Counted from the first letter of the stretch, positions 1 through 8,035 are shown. The stretch is DNA of 13,792 bases from Flavobacteriia bacterium (GCA_030626085.1 DAOUPQ010000028.1:1-13792), one strand, 5' to 3'. Numbers and translations: made by a program. Notes: generated by a model not told the origin, from the letters alone.

Positions 1-161
1 CTTTCTAAATTGAATTATTTTTGATAAGATTTTTACTTTTTTATATGAGGTGATGCCGTAGTATCAGTCGATTGTAAAAAAGTGAAAAGATTGCAAAAAG
101 AAACGATTTGAATTTTGATGTATTTCCTACCAGACACTTTATAGGATTAAAAAAATATTCT
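1..161. other. Non-coding AT-rich flank downstream of the aldehyde dehydrogenase
   Basis: I see no convincing gene here. The stretch lies downstream of the aldehyde dehydrogenase stop (minus strand). On the minus strand the stop is followed shortly by a run of seven T, but I found no strong stem ahead of it, so a terminator is only possible. No start codon with a plausible reading frame was found on either strand. Confidence 0.5.
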
Positions 162-1526
162 TTACTTCTGACCTAAAATCATTTTAATTAATCTTAATTT
201 TTTATCTGTTCTTGGATGGTGTTTTAAATTTGGTTCAATTAGTGTTGACTTATCCAAAATACTTTTATAATGTGAGAATGCTCTAAATCCATTTTCACCG
301 TGATAATTACCCATTCCACTTGCTCCTACTCCTCCAAATCCCAAATTTGTATTTGTTAAATGCATGATTGCATCATTTATCGCTCCTCCACCAAATGAGA
401 TCTCGTTTAAGATTTTTCTTTTTATTTTACTTTCTTTTGTAAAAACATATAGAGCTAATGGTTTTTGGCGTGATTTTACATTTTTAATAATTTCATCAAT
501 ATCATCATATTCAATCACCGGTAAAATTGGTCCGAATATTTCATCCTGCATGATTTTATCATTAAAGCTTACATCTGTCAAAATAGTAGGCTCAAAATAC
601 CTTTCTTTAATATCGTAATTTCCACCTAAATAAACCTTATTTGCATCTAACATAGCAATTAATCTATGCATGTTACTTTCGTTAATTATTTGAACATAGT
701 TATCATTTTCAAATGCAAAATGAGAGTTTTTAATCTCATCTTTTACTGCTTTTAAAAAATCTTCTTTTATGGCTTTATGAACAAGAATATAATCAGGAGC
801 GACACAAGTTTGTCCGGCATTTAAAAATTTTGCCCAGATCATTCTTTTCACACCAATTTTTAAGTCGCATTTTTCAGTAAAAAACGCGGGACTTTTACCA
901 CCAAGTTCTAAAGTTACCGGAGTTAAATGTTTGGCTGCAGCCTGATAAACTATTTTCCCGACATAGCCACTTCCGGTAAAAAAAACCTTGTCAAAATTCT
1001 GATCGAGAAGTTCTTTTGTTTCTTGTACACCTCCTTCAACAACCTTAAAAAATTCAGGATTAAAATTCTCATTGATCAATTTTGCTATAAGATTACTGGT
1101 ATTTATAGGCAATTCACTTGGTTTTAATACAACTGTATTACCGGCAGTAATTGCTGCTATTGCGGGAGCAAATGATAATTGATAAGGATAATTCCAAGCC
1201 CCAATTACAAGCGAAACGCCTAATGGTTCAGGAATTATATAACTTTTTGCAGGAATATTTAAAAGGTTGGTTCTTACCTTTTTATGTTTTGACCATTTTT
1301 TCACATTCTTAAGAGCCTCGTCAATATCACCATACAATATCGATAGTTCGCTGGTATAATTACAAAAAGATGATTTTTTAAAATCCTTATAAATGGCTTT
1401 ATTTAACAGTTCTTCATTTTCTTTTAATAACTTTTTTAGTTTTCTTAGTTGCTTTTTTCTAAAATAAATGTCTTTTGTTGCATTTGTATTAAAAAATTCT
1501 CTCTGTTTATTAACTATTTGTTCCAT
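162..1526 (-). CDS. NAD(P)-dependent aldehyde dehydrogenase, class 3-like
   Basis: This 454-residue protein should oxidise an aldehyde to a carboxylate with NAD(P)+, probably in the cytosol. It has the full aldehyde dehydrogenase layout. WNYP (111-114) carries the conserved Asn112, FTGSGYVGK (183-191) is the cofactor loop, LELGGKSP (206-213) holds the general-base Glu207, and GQTC (238-241) holds the nucleophile Cys241. The length of about 450 residues and the missing N-terminal extension fit the ALDH3/YwdH-type group, which often handles fatty or aromatic aldehydes, better than the roughly 480-residue lactaldehyde dehydrogenases. The ATG at 1526 is the natural start. A promoter-like element sits 25 nt upstream and a hairpin separates the gene from fkp, so it is probably transcribed on its own. 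A link to fucose-derived lactaldehyde is possible but not supported by family type. The substrate is unknown. Confidence 0.92.
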   Translation of the reverse strand: MEQIVNKQREFFNTNATKDIYFRKKQLRKLKKLLKENEELLNKAIYKDFKKSSFCNYTSELSILYGDIDEALKNVKKWSKHKKVRTNLLNIPAKSYIIPEPLGVSLVIGAWNYPYQLSFAPAIAAITAGNTVVLKPSELPINTSNLIAKLINENFNPEFFKVVEGGVQETKELLDQNFDKVFFTGSGYVGKIVYQAAAKHLTPVTLELGGKSPAFFTEKCDLKIGVKRMIWAKFLNAGQTCVAPDYILVHKAIKEDFLKAVKDEIKNSHFAFENDNYVQIINESNMHRLIAMLDANKVYLGGNYDIKERYFEPTILTDVSFNDKIMQDEIFGPILPVIEYDDIDEIIKNVKSRQKPLALYVFTKESKIKRKILNEISFGGGAINDAIMHLTNTNLGFGGVGASGMGNYHGENGFRAFSHYKSILDKSTLIEPNLKHHPRTDKKLRLIKMILGQK

Positions 1527-1551
1527 AAATTTTTAATTAGTGTAATTCATT

Positions 1552-1579
1552 CAAATATACTTAAAAAATAGCAGTGAAA
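1552..1579 (-). promoter_or_regulatory. Candidate Bacteroidota-type promoter for the aldehyde dehydrogenase
   Basis: On the minus strand TATATTTG (1559 down to 1552) matches the Bacteroidota -7 consensus TAnnTTTG exactly. A TTTC at 1579-1576, 16 nt upstream, is a weak match to the -33 TTTG element. The -7 box ends 25 nt before the ATG at 1526. It lies between the fkp terminator hairpin and the aldehyde dehydrogenase, where an independent promoter is expected. Confidence 0.5.
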
Positions 1580-1605
1580 GCATGTAATAATATTGTATCC
1601 TAAAT

Positions 1606-1634
1606 AAGTAAAAATATTAGAAATATTTTTACTT
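1606..1634 (-). terminator. Hairpin terminator after fkp
   Basis: A perfect 13-bp inverted repeat (AAGTAAAAATATT at 1606-1618 and its complement at 1622-1634) has a 3-nt loop and begins at the fkp stop codon. Its minus-strand second arm carries a run of five T. The stem is AT-rich, with one G-C pair, so it is not a classic intrinsic terminator. Its position at the end of the fucose cluster suggests 3'-end formation or transcript protection. Confidence 0.5.
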
Positions 1635-4507
1635 TATGATCTAGTAACTTGAAATCCAGTTAGTGATAGATTCATATCTACAAAACGCGCACGATTATTT
1701 GGCGGATATTCATTTAAAATATTCCGAATTTTACCTGCTGCTTCCGGATCTTTTGCAATTATATAAATATATCCTCCACCTCCGGCTCCTGGAATTTTTA
1801 AAGCTGAGGTATAATCCTTAAAAGAATTTATCAACGTTCTAACTTCAGGAGGGTTGGTACCTTTATCCAATAATTGTTTCTGCTCCCAGGTAAGATTAAC
1901 GCATTCACAAAAAGCATCAAAATTTCCACGTTGTATAACATCAAAGGTATCTAAAGCATGTAGTTTAATATCTTTAAGAATCTCTGTATTATTATTTTCA
2001 TTAAGAAACATACCGCTTACAATTTCAGCTAGAATATTTTTCGCAGTTCGTGTAATTCCCGTATAATATAACAACATACGAGATTTGTTTTCGGGTCTGC
2101 TAAAAATGAAATTAGGAGCCCATTTGACATCAGGTGTTTGATCACTTCCAATTTTTGTACTAAGTAGTTTAATGCCGGGCAAAACACCTCCATATTGATC
2201 CTGCCACCCACCACCGGTAGTCAAGAGCTGCTCCAGCACTAAGGTTCTGTTGCTTATTTCATTCTGACTCCAATCAAAACCACAAAAATCAGATAATGCT
2301 CCTAATACCGTTGCTGCTAATATTGAACTGGTTCCAAGACCAGAACCTTTAGGAATCGCTGCCAATGTTGAGATTTCAATCCCTGATCCAAATGCTTTTA
2401 ATTGTTCCTGAAGACTGCCATAGGATTCCGCTGAAAATGAAGGATGAAATCCTGACAGAAATAATGCTGCTTTTGGTATTGAAAAGGCAGAACCTACTTG
2501 ATTATACTTAGAAAGCTTATCATAAGATATTATATCTTCTCTGATACCCAAATCTATAGATCGAAGTATAATTTTGTACTCCTCTGATGGTTTAATATAT
2601 ACTTGCAGTGGCGGCTGGCCATTCAACTCTATTGCCATATTTACAACTGCACCTCCTTGTATTAAGCTATAGGGAGGTGTATCAGACCAACCCCCTGCCA
2701 AATCAATTCTTACAGGACTTCTACCCCACACGATCTGATCTTGAAAAACATTTAGCTTTGGTTGTAAATTTTGGTAACCAAGGGTTTTAATAATACTATC
2801 TTGTAGTATTTGAAAAGCTTGTTGCTCTTCTTTCTTGTAATCTCTGTTTTGATATTGTTTCACTTTAGCCTGAAACATATATTCATGCATTTGAAGAAAA
2901 GGATCTTCGATAGTCATCATTGTTTGTAATTCAATCCCGTTTTTTGCAACACGTTTGGCTATATCATCAAGATCTACCTGATAAAAAACACTTTTTTTAT
3001 AATTTTTATGAAGTAGTGAAATATTATCATTTCTAAATTGTTCCCGCTGTAGGTAAAGCCTTTTTAAATTAGTTTGATCAATTATTTCGTCAGCAGAAAT
3101 TCTCTTGTTCGATTTCCATTGTTGTGCATATTTTTTATTTTCAGATGGTTGAATTATCCAGTTCAAAAATCCTTCAGTAATGTCTTTCTTTTTCATTACA
3201 GGAAAAATTCTGGCAGACTGTATATCTGTGTTCATTGGAAAATCCAATTGTGTAAGTTCTAAATTGCGGTCTGATAACCATTGGCTAAATGAACTTCCTA
3301 ACCATTGGGTATCTTTTGAATTTACTGAACCTTTAAAATAATCGTAAAAATCATAGAAACGAACACAAAATTCATCTTCACTAATTGGAATCATATCTAA
3401 ACAAACTCCCTGAAGTAATTTCAAATTCCAGTCATTCTCCGGAATTCCTGTAATAATATGTTCTGATTGAATTTTCCACTCTTTACCAATAAAGGAATTC
3501 TCAATCCATAAATTTCTTTGTTCAGGATATAAGCTAATCTTTATATCTGCATTTTGGATAAACATTGAAGAATGCGGTTTACTATCCTTATGAAGTATAG
3601 AGCGCTGATCCATAACTCTGTTTTGAATAGATATTGTTGAAGACATCAATTCTTTACTAGTTCCAAAATGATAAAATTCTCCATTAGGTAAAGGATGAAT
3701 AACAACAGTTAATTCATTTAATTCTGTATCTTTCCTATCAGCATGAGTACCCAGATTTAGACCAAAATCGGAATAAAGATCATAAAACTCAAAATTTTCC
3801 GGCACTATCAATTCTCCTTTTTTACTACAACTGTAACCAGAACGTTTCATCAGTAGATCAACTGCTCGGTCACTCAATACCCAGATACCGATATCCATAA
3901 GATATAAATGTTCCTGAGATAATTTTTGCAATTGGCTACAAGGTGGTTTTTGAAGCATATACAGCAATTCCTCAGAATTGTTTTTATCACAAACAAAGAC
4001 TCCATGTTTACTTGCTAATTCAGGATCTACCCATATCCCATAACAAACCACATCTGCATCAGGTAAGTCTTTAATCTTTCCATCTGATTGGATATAAATA
4101 TCACCACTTGCAATTAAAGTATTTAACTGATCAGGTGCATTTTTAAGGATCTTTTCATATAAAGGTATTTGCAGGTCTAATAAGTTTTGATCTATTTTTT
4201 GTCCACGTTCCCATCTAAATACAGGAATTGGTGTAAGAATTTTTCCAGATGGAGCATAAGCTGGTAACCTTCTGCTCTGACCTCCAGCATGTATAATAAT
4301 CCGTTTTTCTTTTTTTATCCAGTTTGAGAAATTTTTAGGGCTTTGATCAACTTTCCAACTCTCTTTTAAAATCCATGAAGTTCCTCCTCCTGATCCTACA
4401 CGACTTCCCGGTGGGTCAGACGTACAAAACCACTTTTCAGAATTTTTCTCTTCAATTTCATAAAAATACTTTACAAGATTAGGTGGTAGAGAGAGTAATT
4501 TTTGCAT
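1634..4507 (-). CDS. fkp: Bifunctional L-fucokinase / fucose-1-phosphate guanylyltransferase
   Basis: This 957-residue cytosolic enzyme should phosphorylate L-fucose with ATP and then transfer GMP from GTP to give GDP-L-fucose, the donor for fucosylated surface glycans. The N-terminal pyrophosphorylase half shows a glycine-rich element DPPGSRVGSGGGTSW (31-45) and a nucleotidyltransferase signature, HAGGQSRRLPAYAPSGK (73-89). The C-terminal half is a GHMP kinase with three motifs in order: GRSPVRIDLAGGWSDTPP (from 595), the phosphate loop AIPKGSGLGTSS (717-728) and PGAGGGG (906-912). A GGGWQDQ element lies near 765-771. The length is close to the roughly 950 residues of the Bacteroides Fkp proteins, with no sign of truncation. 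It follows the mutarotase gene by 39 nt and is the last gene of the cluster. Family knowledge: in Bacteroides, Fkp supports salvage of external fucose for capsule and glycoprotein decoration. Confidence 0.96.
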   Translation of the reverse strand: MQKLLSLPPNLVKYFYEIEEKNSEKWFCTSDPPGSRVGSGGGTSWILKESWKVDQSPKNFSNWIKKEKRIIIHAGGQSRRLPAYAPSGKILTPIPVFRWERGQKIDQNLLDLQIPLYEKILKNAPDQLNTLIASGDIYIQSDGKIKDLPDADVVCYGIWVDPELASKHGVFVCDKNNSEELLYMLQKPPCSQLQKLSQEHLYLMDIGIWVLSDRAVDLLMKRSGYSCSKKGELIVPENFEFYDLYSDFGLNLGTHADRKDTELNELTVVIHPLPNGEFYHFGTSKELMSSTISIQNRVMDQRSILHKDSKPHSSMFIQNADIKISLYPEQRNLWIENSFIGKEWKIQSEHIITGIPENDWNLKLLQGVCLDMIPISEDEFCVRFYDFYDYFKGSVNSKDTQWLGSSFSQWLSDRNLELTQLDFPMNTDIQSARIFPVMKKKDITEGFLNWIIQPSENKKYAQQWKSNKRISADEIIDQTNLKRLYLQREQFRNDNISLLHKNYKKSVFYQVDLDDIAKRVAKNGIELQTMMTIEDPFLQMHEYMFQAKVKQYQNRDYKKEEQQAFQILQDSIIKTLGYQNLQPKLNVFQDQIVWGRSPVRIDLAGGWSDTPPYSLIQGGAVVNMAIELNGQPPLQVYIKPSEEYKIILRSIDLGIREDIISYDKLSKYNQVGSAFSIPKAALFLSGFHPSFSAESYGSLQEQLKAFGSGIEISTLAAIPKGSGLGTSSILAATVLGALSDFCGFDWSQNEISNRTLVLEQLLTTGGGWQDQYGGVLPGIKLLSTKIGSDQTPDVKWAPNFIFSRPENKSRMLLYYTGITRTAKNILAEIVSGMFLNENNNTEILKDIKLHALDTFDVIQRGNFDAFCECVNLTWEQKQLLDKGTNPPEVRTLINSFKDYTSALKIPGAGGGGYIYIIAKDPEAAGKIRNILNEYPPNNRARFVDMNLSLTGFQVTRS

Positions 4508-4546
4508 AGAATTATTTTAGAATTATAAAGTAACGACTTTTATTAT

Positions 4547-4876
4547 TTACAATTGATATATTTTTTCCATAAGCATCCATTTTTCACCTGGCTCTGCTAT
4601 TGGAAGTGCTTTTTGATATTTCCACATTAATTTTTCCCATTCCTCAACTTTTGGGTTAATACTATCCATTTTAGATTTTCTTTCGAATGAAAAAGAATCA
4701 TTTACCTCCATAATCATAAACATCCTATTTCCAACTCGATAGATCTCCAAATTTTCAATTCCTGAATTTTTAATACTGTCTGTTATTTCAGGCCATATTT
4801 TTTTATGATAATTTTCATATTCGGTAATTAATCTAGGATCGTCTTTAAGATCCAATGCAAATGCATATCGTTTCAT
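4547..4876 (-). CDS. L-rhamnose/L-fucose mutarotase family protein (RhaM-like)
   Basis: This 109-residue protein belongs to the RhaM mutarotase family (DUF718), which speeds up interconversion of alpha and beta anomers of 6-deoxy sugars. Visible family features are the N-terminal RYAFALDL strand, Tyr20 and His24 in YENYHKKIWPE (four residues apart, as for the catalytic Tyr/His pair of E. coli RhaM), EIYRVGNRMFMIMEV (about 64-78), and WKYQKALP (about 84-91). Rhamnose and fucose mutarotases of this fold are hard to separate by eye. The position between fucP (38 nt upstream) and fkp (39 nt downstream) argues for L-fucose: FucP delivers mixed anomers and the kinase uses one. The ATG at 4876 gives the full family length, and no signal peptide is seen, so it is cytosolic. 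Confidence 0.9.
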   Translation of the reverse strand: MKRYAFALDLKDDPRLITEYENYHKKIWPEITDSIKNSGIENLEIYRVGNRMFMIMEVNDSFSFERKSKMDSINPKVEEWEKLMWKYQKALPIAEPGEKWMLMEKIYQL

Positions 4877-4914
4877 GAGTTTATTTCAATAATTTTTTCA
4901 AAGGTCTCAATTTT

Positions 4915-6237
4915 TTAATTCATTTCATAATTCTTATAGGTTCTATAGCCATAAAGAGCTACTACGATAAAGCCAATCATTGGTAAAATAAAAGAGAAAT
5001 TTACTTCAGGAACACCTAATATTTTGATATCAGCATAACCTTTCCCGCCAAGGTCAAGAATTAATCCCTGTAAGATTGGCATAAAAGCTCCTCCAACAAT
5101 AGCCATCACTAAAAATGCTGAGGCTGGTTTAGCATCATCACCCAAGCCATGAAGAGCAATACCATAAATAGTTGGAAACATCAATGACATACAAAACGAA
5201 ACCAAAACCAAACTGTACAGACCGCCCATACCATGAATAAAAATGGTTCCTAGGGTAAAAGCAATCGCTCCAAATGATAAGATCATTAATAATTTACCGG
5301 AATCAATATATTTTAAAAGGAATGTAAATAAGAAACGACCTGCTAAAAACACTCCTAATGCCATATATGCATAATACACAGCATCTTTATTGTTAATTCC
5401 AAGGTTCTCAGCATACTGATAAATATAGGTCCAGCACATGATCTGGGCTCCTACATAAAACATTTGTGCAATCACTCCTCCTACAAACCTTTCCTTTTTA
5501 AAAATACGTTGAATAGAGACCAACATACCTGAACTGTCTTCACTTTCTTTCTTCTCCGGCATATTAACAAAAGAAATAAAGACAAGCATTACAATGACCA
5601 ATAGCCCTAATCCAACATACGGATTTCTTATGACCATCAGGTCAGATGTTTTTACTGCTGCTTTTGCTGCTCCGGTTAAAGTTTCATAAATTCCATTTCC
5701 GTCTGCATCAACATCATCTGATTGTAATGCTCCTAAAATAAAGGTCTGAGCTACAAATAATCCTGTCAAGGCACCAAGAGGATTAAAAGCCTGGGCAAAA
5801 TTTAAACGTTGTGTTGCAGTTTCTTCAGCTCCCATTGACATGATATATGGGTTTGCAGTGGTTTCTAAAAAAGCAAGACCAAATGTTAAAATATATAGGG
5901 CAGCCAAAAAGAAAAAATAATTTTCAAATGCTGCTGCAGGATAAAATAGTAATGCACCAGTTGCGTATAATATTAGCCCTACAATAATACCCACTTTATA
6001 AGAATACTTTTTCACCACAAATGCAGCTGGTAGCGCCATGGTAAAATATCCTCCATAAAATGCGGCCTGTACCCAAGATGCCTGTGTATTATTTAGTTCT
6101 AAGATCTTTTTAAAAGCAGATACCATAGGATTGGTGATATCATTGGCAAAACCCCAAAGTGCAAATAGTGAGGTTATTAAAATAAATGGAACCAGCATCT
6201 CTTTAGATACTACCGGAATTTTGTGACTATCACTCAT
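4915..6237 (-). CDS. fucP: L-fucose:H+ symporter, FucP family (MFS)
   Basis: This 440-residue integral inner-membrane protein shows about 12 hydrophobic segments and belongs to the FucP family of the major facilitator superfamily. It should import L-fucose with a proton. Diagnostic stretches are FALWGFANDITNPM (25-38) in the first helix, YGGYFTMALPAAFVVKKYSYK (61-81), and LETTANP (124-130) with Glu125, which aligns with the essential Glu135 of E. coli FucP. The Asp46 equivalent is Asn36, with an Asp one helical turn away at 33. A periplasmic-side loop around 175-186 contains an acidic, calcium-loop-like run. The ATG at 6237 lies directly after the repeat-containing gap 6238-6504, so its leader carries an inverted-repeat element. 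The gene is followed by the mutarotase gene after 38 nt. Transport of another 6-deoxy sugar cannot be excluded, but context favours fucose. Confidence 0.93.
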   Translation of the reverse strand: MSDSHKIPVVSKEMLVPFILITSLFALWGFANDITNPMVSAFKKILELNNTQASWVQAAFYGGYFTMALPAAFVVKKYSYKVGIIVGLILYATGALLFYPAAAFENYFFFLAALYILTFGLAFLETTANPYIMSMGAEETATQRLNFAQAFNPLGALTGLFVAQTFILGALQSDDVDADGNGIYETLTGAAKAAVKTSDLMVIRNPYVGLGLLVIVMLVFISFVNMPEKKESEDSSGMLVSIQRIFKKERFVGGVIAQMFYVGAQIMCWTYIYQYAENLGINNKDAVYYAYMALGVFLAGRFLFTFLLKYIDSGKLLMILSFGAIAFTLGTIFIHGMGGLYSLVLVSFCMSLMFPTIYGIALHGLGDDAKPASAFLVMAIVGGAFMPILQGLILDLGGKGYADIKILGVPEVNFSFILPMIGFIVVALYGYRTYKNYEMN

Positions 6238-6462
6238 ATTTTTCTATTCAGGAATAAAGACAAATAGAGGTCAGTAGATAAATGCAAATATTTGAATTCA
6301 ATATAATCAACAGTTATATGGATTTATTTACTGACCTCTAAATCTGTTTATCAACTGTAATTTCAATTTTAATATTTCTATCTGGAGATTCAAGTTCATA
6401 TTGCTGAGAATGTATTAATCTGTAAATAATAATATAAGCGTAAGATTTATAAAATATTTCAT
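6238..6462 (-). pseudogene. Relic 5' end of a secreted protein gene, GH97-like N-terminus
   Basis: On the minus strand an ATG at 6462 sits 42 nt after the fucosidase stop, a spacing like the other gaps of this cluster. It opens a short signal-peptide-like frame, MKYFINLTLILLFT, that stops at 6415-6417. One frame over, from 6421, the sequence reads RLIHSQQ and then YELESPDRNIKIEITVD until a TAG at 6338-6340. That TAG lies inside the outer end of the inverted-repeat element. If the 74 bases of element plus one TA are removed, the frame continues as QIYLSLFLNRKI and stops overlapping the fucP ATG. The pattern (signal peptide, Q-Y, SPD, alternating strand residues, then an I-Y-x-S strand) resembles the N-terminus of GH97 enzymes in particular. 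The identity is tentative. The decay, with a frameshift and loss of everything after about 50 codons, is the firmer point. Confidence 0.5.
6265..6340. mobile_element. 76-bp MITE-like element with 19-bp terminal inverted repeats
   Basis: The left end TAGAGGTCAGTAGATAAAT (6265-6283) and the right end (6322-6340) are inverted copies with one mismatch in 19, separated by 38 bases. Both ends begin with TA, as expected for a TA target duplication of IS630/mariner-type elements, leaving 17-bp inverted ends on a 72-bp core. The interior is also self-complementary: CAAATATTTG (6285-6294), TTGAATTCAA (6292-6301), and ATATAA/TTATAT arms (6301-6306, 6314-6319). It contains no gene. An alternative reading is an operator or RNA hairpin in the fucP leader. 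The apparent repair of a relic reading frame when it is removed favours an insertion. Confidence 0.5.
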
Positions 6463-6504
6463 TGATTAGGTATATATATTACTAATTTTCCTAATTTTAA
6501 TTAA

Positions 6505-7926
6505 TTATATCTCCTGTCCTTCCACGCGAAAGACCCAGGCAAATGAATTATTATTCCAGGTTTTTAATATGTTTTTAGGTATAGTGATCTTTAATCCTTT
6601 TTCTTCATCAAATTCCCATTTTAAGGGTTCATCAAATCCTAACAATTTAATAGTTGAATTATCTTTTGGTTTTAAGTTTTTAAGGATTAAGCGTTCTTTA
6701 GGTTTTTCCAATATTATTGTAAAATATACGTGACTTCCTTTTTGTTTGGTGAAAAAAATATGTTCTCCCTGTTTATAATTATGTTGCAGTTTTTCTGTTT
6801 CATATATTGCCTCACCATTAACATTTAACCATATACCAATTTGTTTTAATCTTTCAACACTTGGTGCCGGAATAAGTCCTTCAGCAGTAGGACCAACATT
6901 TAATAAATAATTTCCTCCTTTGGCGGTGACATCTATCAAATTATGAACCAATTCTTTAGTAGATTTCCAATTATGATCACTTTGTTTAAATCCCCAGGTA
7001 TCATTCATGGTCATACAAGATTCCCAGTCAAGCGCAGAAGCTATTTCCAGTATTTCCTGTTCAGGAGTACCAAAATCTCCGGCATATTTTTTATCTTCTT
7101 TATTCATACCCTGCATTCCTGACCGACCTTTATCTACACGGTTATTGATAAGAATACTCGGATTTAAAGTTCTTACATATTGGTACAATTCTTGTCCTTG
7201 CTTATGCGTGAATTCTTCTACCCATTCTCCATCAAACCAAATTATATCCGGATTGTAATTATCTATAAGTTCTTTTAATTGGGGTTTCATATAATTTTCC
7301 AGATATTTAGCAAAATGTTCATTATTGTCCGTTCTTTTTTTTGGATCATTTTTTAGATAGGAATAAGCCTGAGCATCAGGATGATGCCAATCCATGATAG
7401 AGTGATAAAGACCAAATTTAATTCCTTGTTCTTTACATGCTTTTGATAGTGCATGCAGCACATCTTTTCCATACGGTGAAAAATCTACAATATCGTAGTT
7501 TGAAACTTTAGAATCCCATATAGCAAAACCATCATGATGTTTTGAAGTGATCACCAAATATTTCATTCCGGTATCTTTGAGAATTCTTACCCATTCATTT
7601 GCATCAAATTTTACAGGATTAAATTGTTTTGCATATTGTTCGTATTCAATGATAGGAATTTCACCGTGTTTCATGATCCATTCACCAATTCCTTTTACTT
7701 CTTTTCCATTATATTTTCCGGCTGGGATTGCATATACCCCCCAGTGAATAAACATACCAAATCGATCATCTCTCCACCATTTCATTCTTTGGTCAAAAGA
7801 TTCTGAAGATTCTTCTAAATAATTAATAGTTTTCTGATCAGTTTTTATTACTTTTTTTTCTTGAGCCTGACTGAAGGTTATAAATAAAATCACCAAACCT
7901 AAAAGATACCATACTTTGTTTTTCAT
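6505..7926 (-). CDS. Secreted GH29 alpha-L-fucosidase
   Basis: This enzyme should release terminal L-fucose from glycans with retention of configuration. I place the start at the ATG at 7926 (473 residues) rather than an upstream TTG at 7956, because the ATG begins a typical signal peptide, MKNKVWYLLGLVILFITFSQA, cut before Gln22. No lipobox Cys is present, so it is likely periplasmic or exported. The GH29 catalytic domain shows HWGVYAIPAGKY (61-72), KHHDGF (129-134), the nucleophile Asp232 in IIWFDGEW, and TPEQE with Glu289. These spacings agree well with Asp229 and Glu288 of B. thetaiotaomicron BT2970. A C-terminal beta-domain follows and no carbohydrate-binding module is evident. It is the first gene of the fucose cluster, so its product would feed FucP. 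Confidence 0.95.
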   Translation of the reverse strand: MKNKVWYLLGLVILFITFSQAQEKKVIKTDQKTINYLEESSESFDQRMKWWRDDRFGMFIHWGVYAIPAGKYNGKEVKGIGEWIMKHGEIPIIEYEQYAKQFNPVKFDANEWVRILKDTGMKYLVITSKHHDGFAIWDSKVSNYDIVDFSPYGKDVLHALSKACKEQGIKFGLYHSIMDWHHPDAQAYSYLKNDPKKRTDNNEHFAKYLENYMKPQLKELIDNYNPDIIWFDGEWVEEFTHKQGQELYQYVRTLNPSILINNRVDKGRSGMQGMNKEDKKYAGDFGTPEQEILEIASALDWESCMTMNDTWGFKQSDHNWKSTKELVHNLIDVTAKGGNYLLNVGPTAEGLIPAPSVERLKQIGIWLNVNGEAIYETEKLQHNYKQGEHIFFTKQKGSHVYFTIILEKPKERLILKNLKPKDNSTIKLLGFDEPLKWEFDEEKGLKITIPKNILKTWNNNSFAWVFRVEGQEI

Positions 7927-7986
7927 TTTCTTATTTTTTAAATAAATGTTTATCAAAATATTTGATTTTGTAACTGAAAAGCTGTT

Positions 7987-7998
7987 TTGCTAAAGCAA
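7987..7998. promoter_or_regulatory. Small palindrome, possible operator, in the divergent intergenic region
   Basis: TTGCTAAAGCAA is a perfect 5-bp inverted repeat around AA. It lies about 60 nt upstream of the fucosidase start and between the two divergent transcription units. It could be a regulator binding site, but a single 12-bp palindrome in AT-rich DNA is weak evidence. Confidence 0.25.
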
Positions 7999-8035
7999 TC
8001 AAATCTGATTAAGATTACATCTTATACTTCTATTT

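Noticed and set aside
364..1127. Plus-strand open frames opposite the aldehyde dehydrogenase
   Set aside because: They lie antisense to a complete gene with intact catalytic motifs and show no family features.
162..1526. Aldehyde dehydrogenase as L-lactaldehyde dehydrogenase of a fucose catabolic pathway
   Set aside because: Its length and layout fit the class 3 group, it has its own promoter, and no isomerase, kinase or aldolase of that pathway is present.
2029..2214. Minus-strand frame of 61 codons inside fkp
   Set aside because: It is an alternate frame within the kinase domain of an intact fkp gene and has no independent support.
7927..7956. TTG start extending the fucosidase by 10 residues
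   Set aside because: It would place a charged tail before a well-formed signal peptide that begins at the ATG at 7926.
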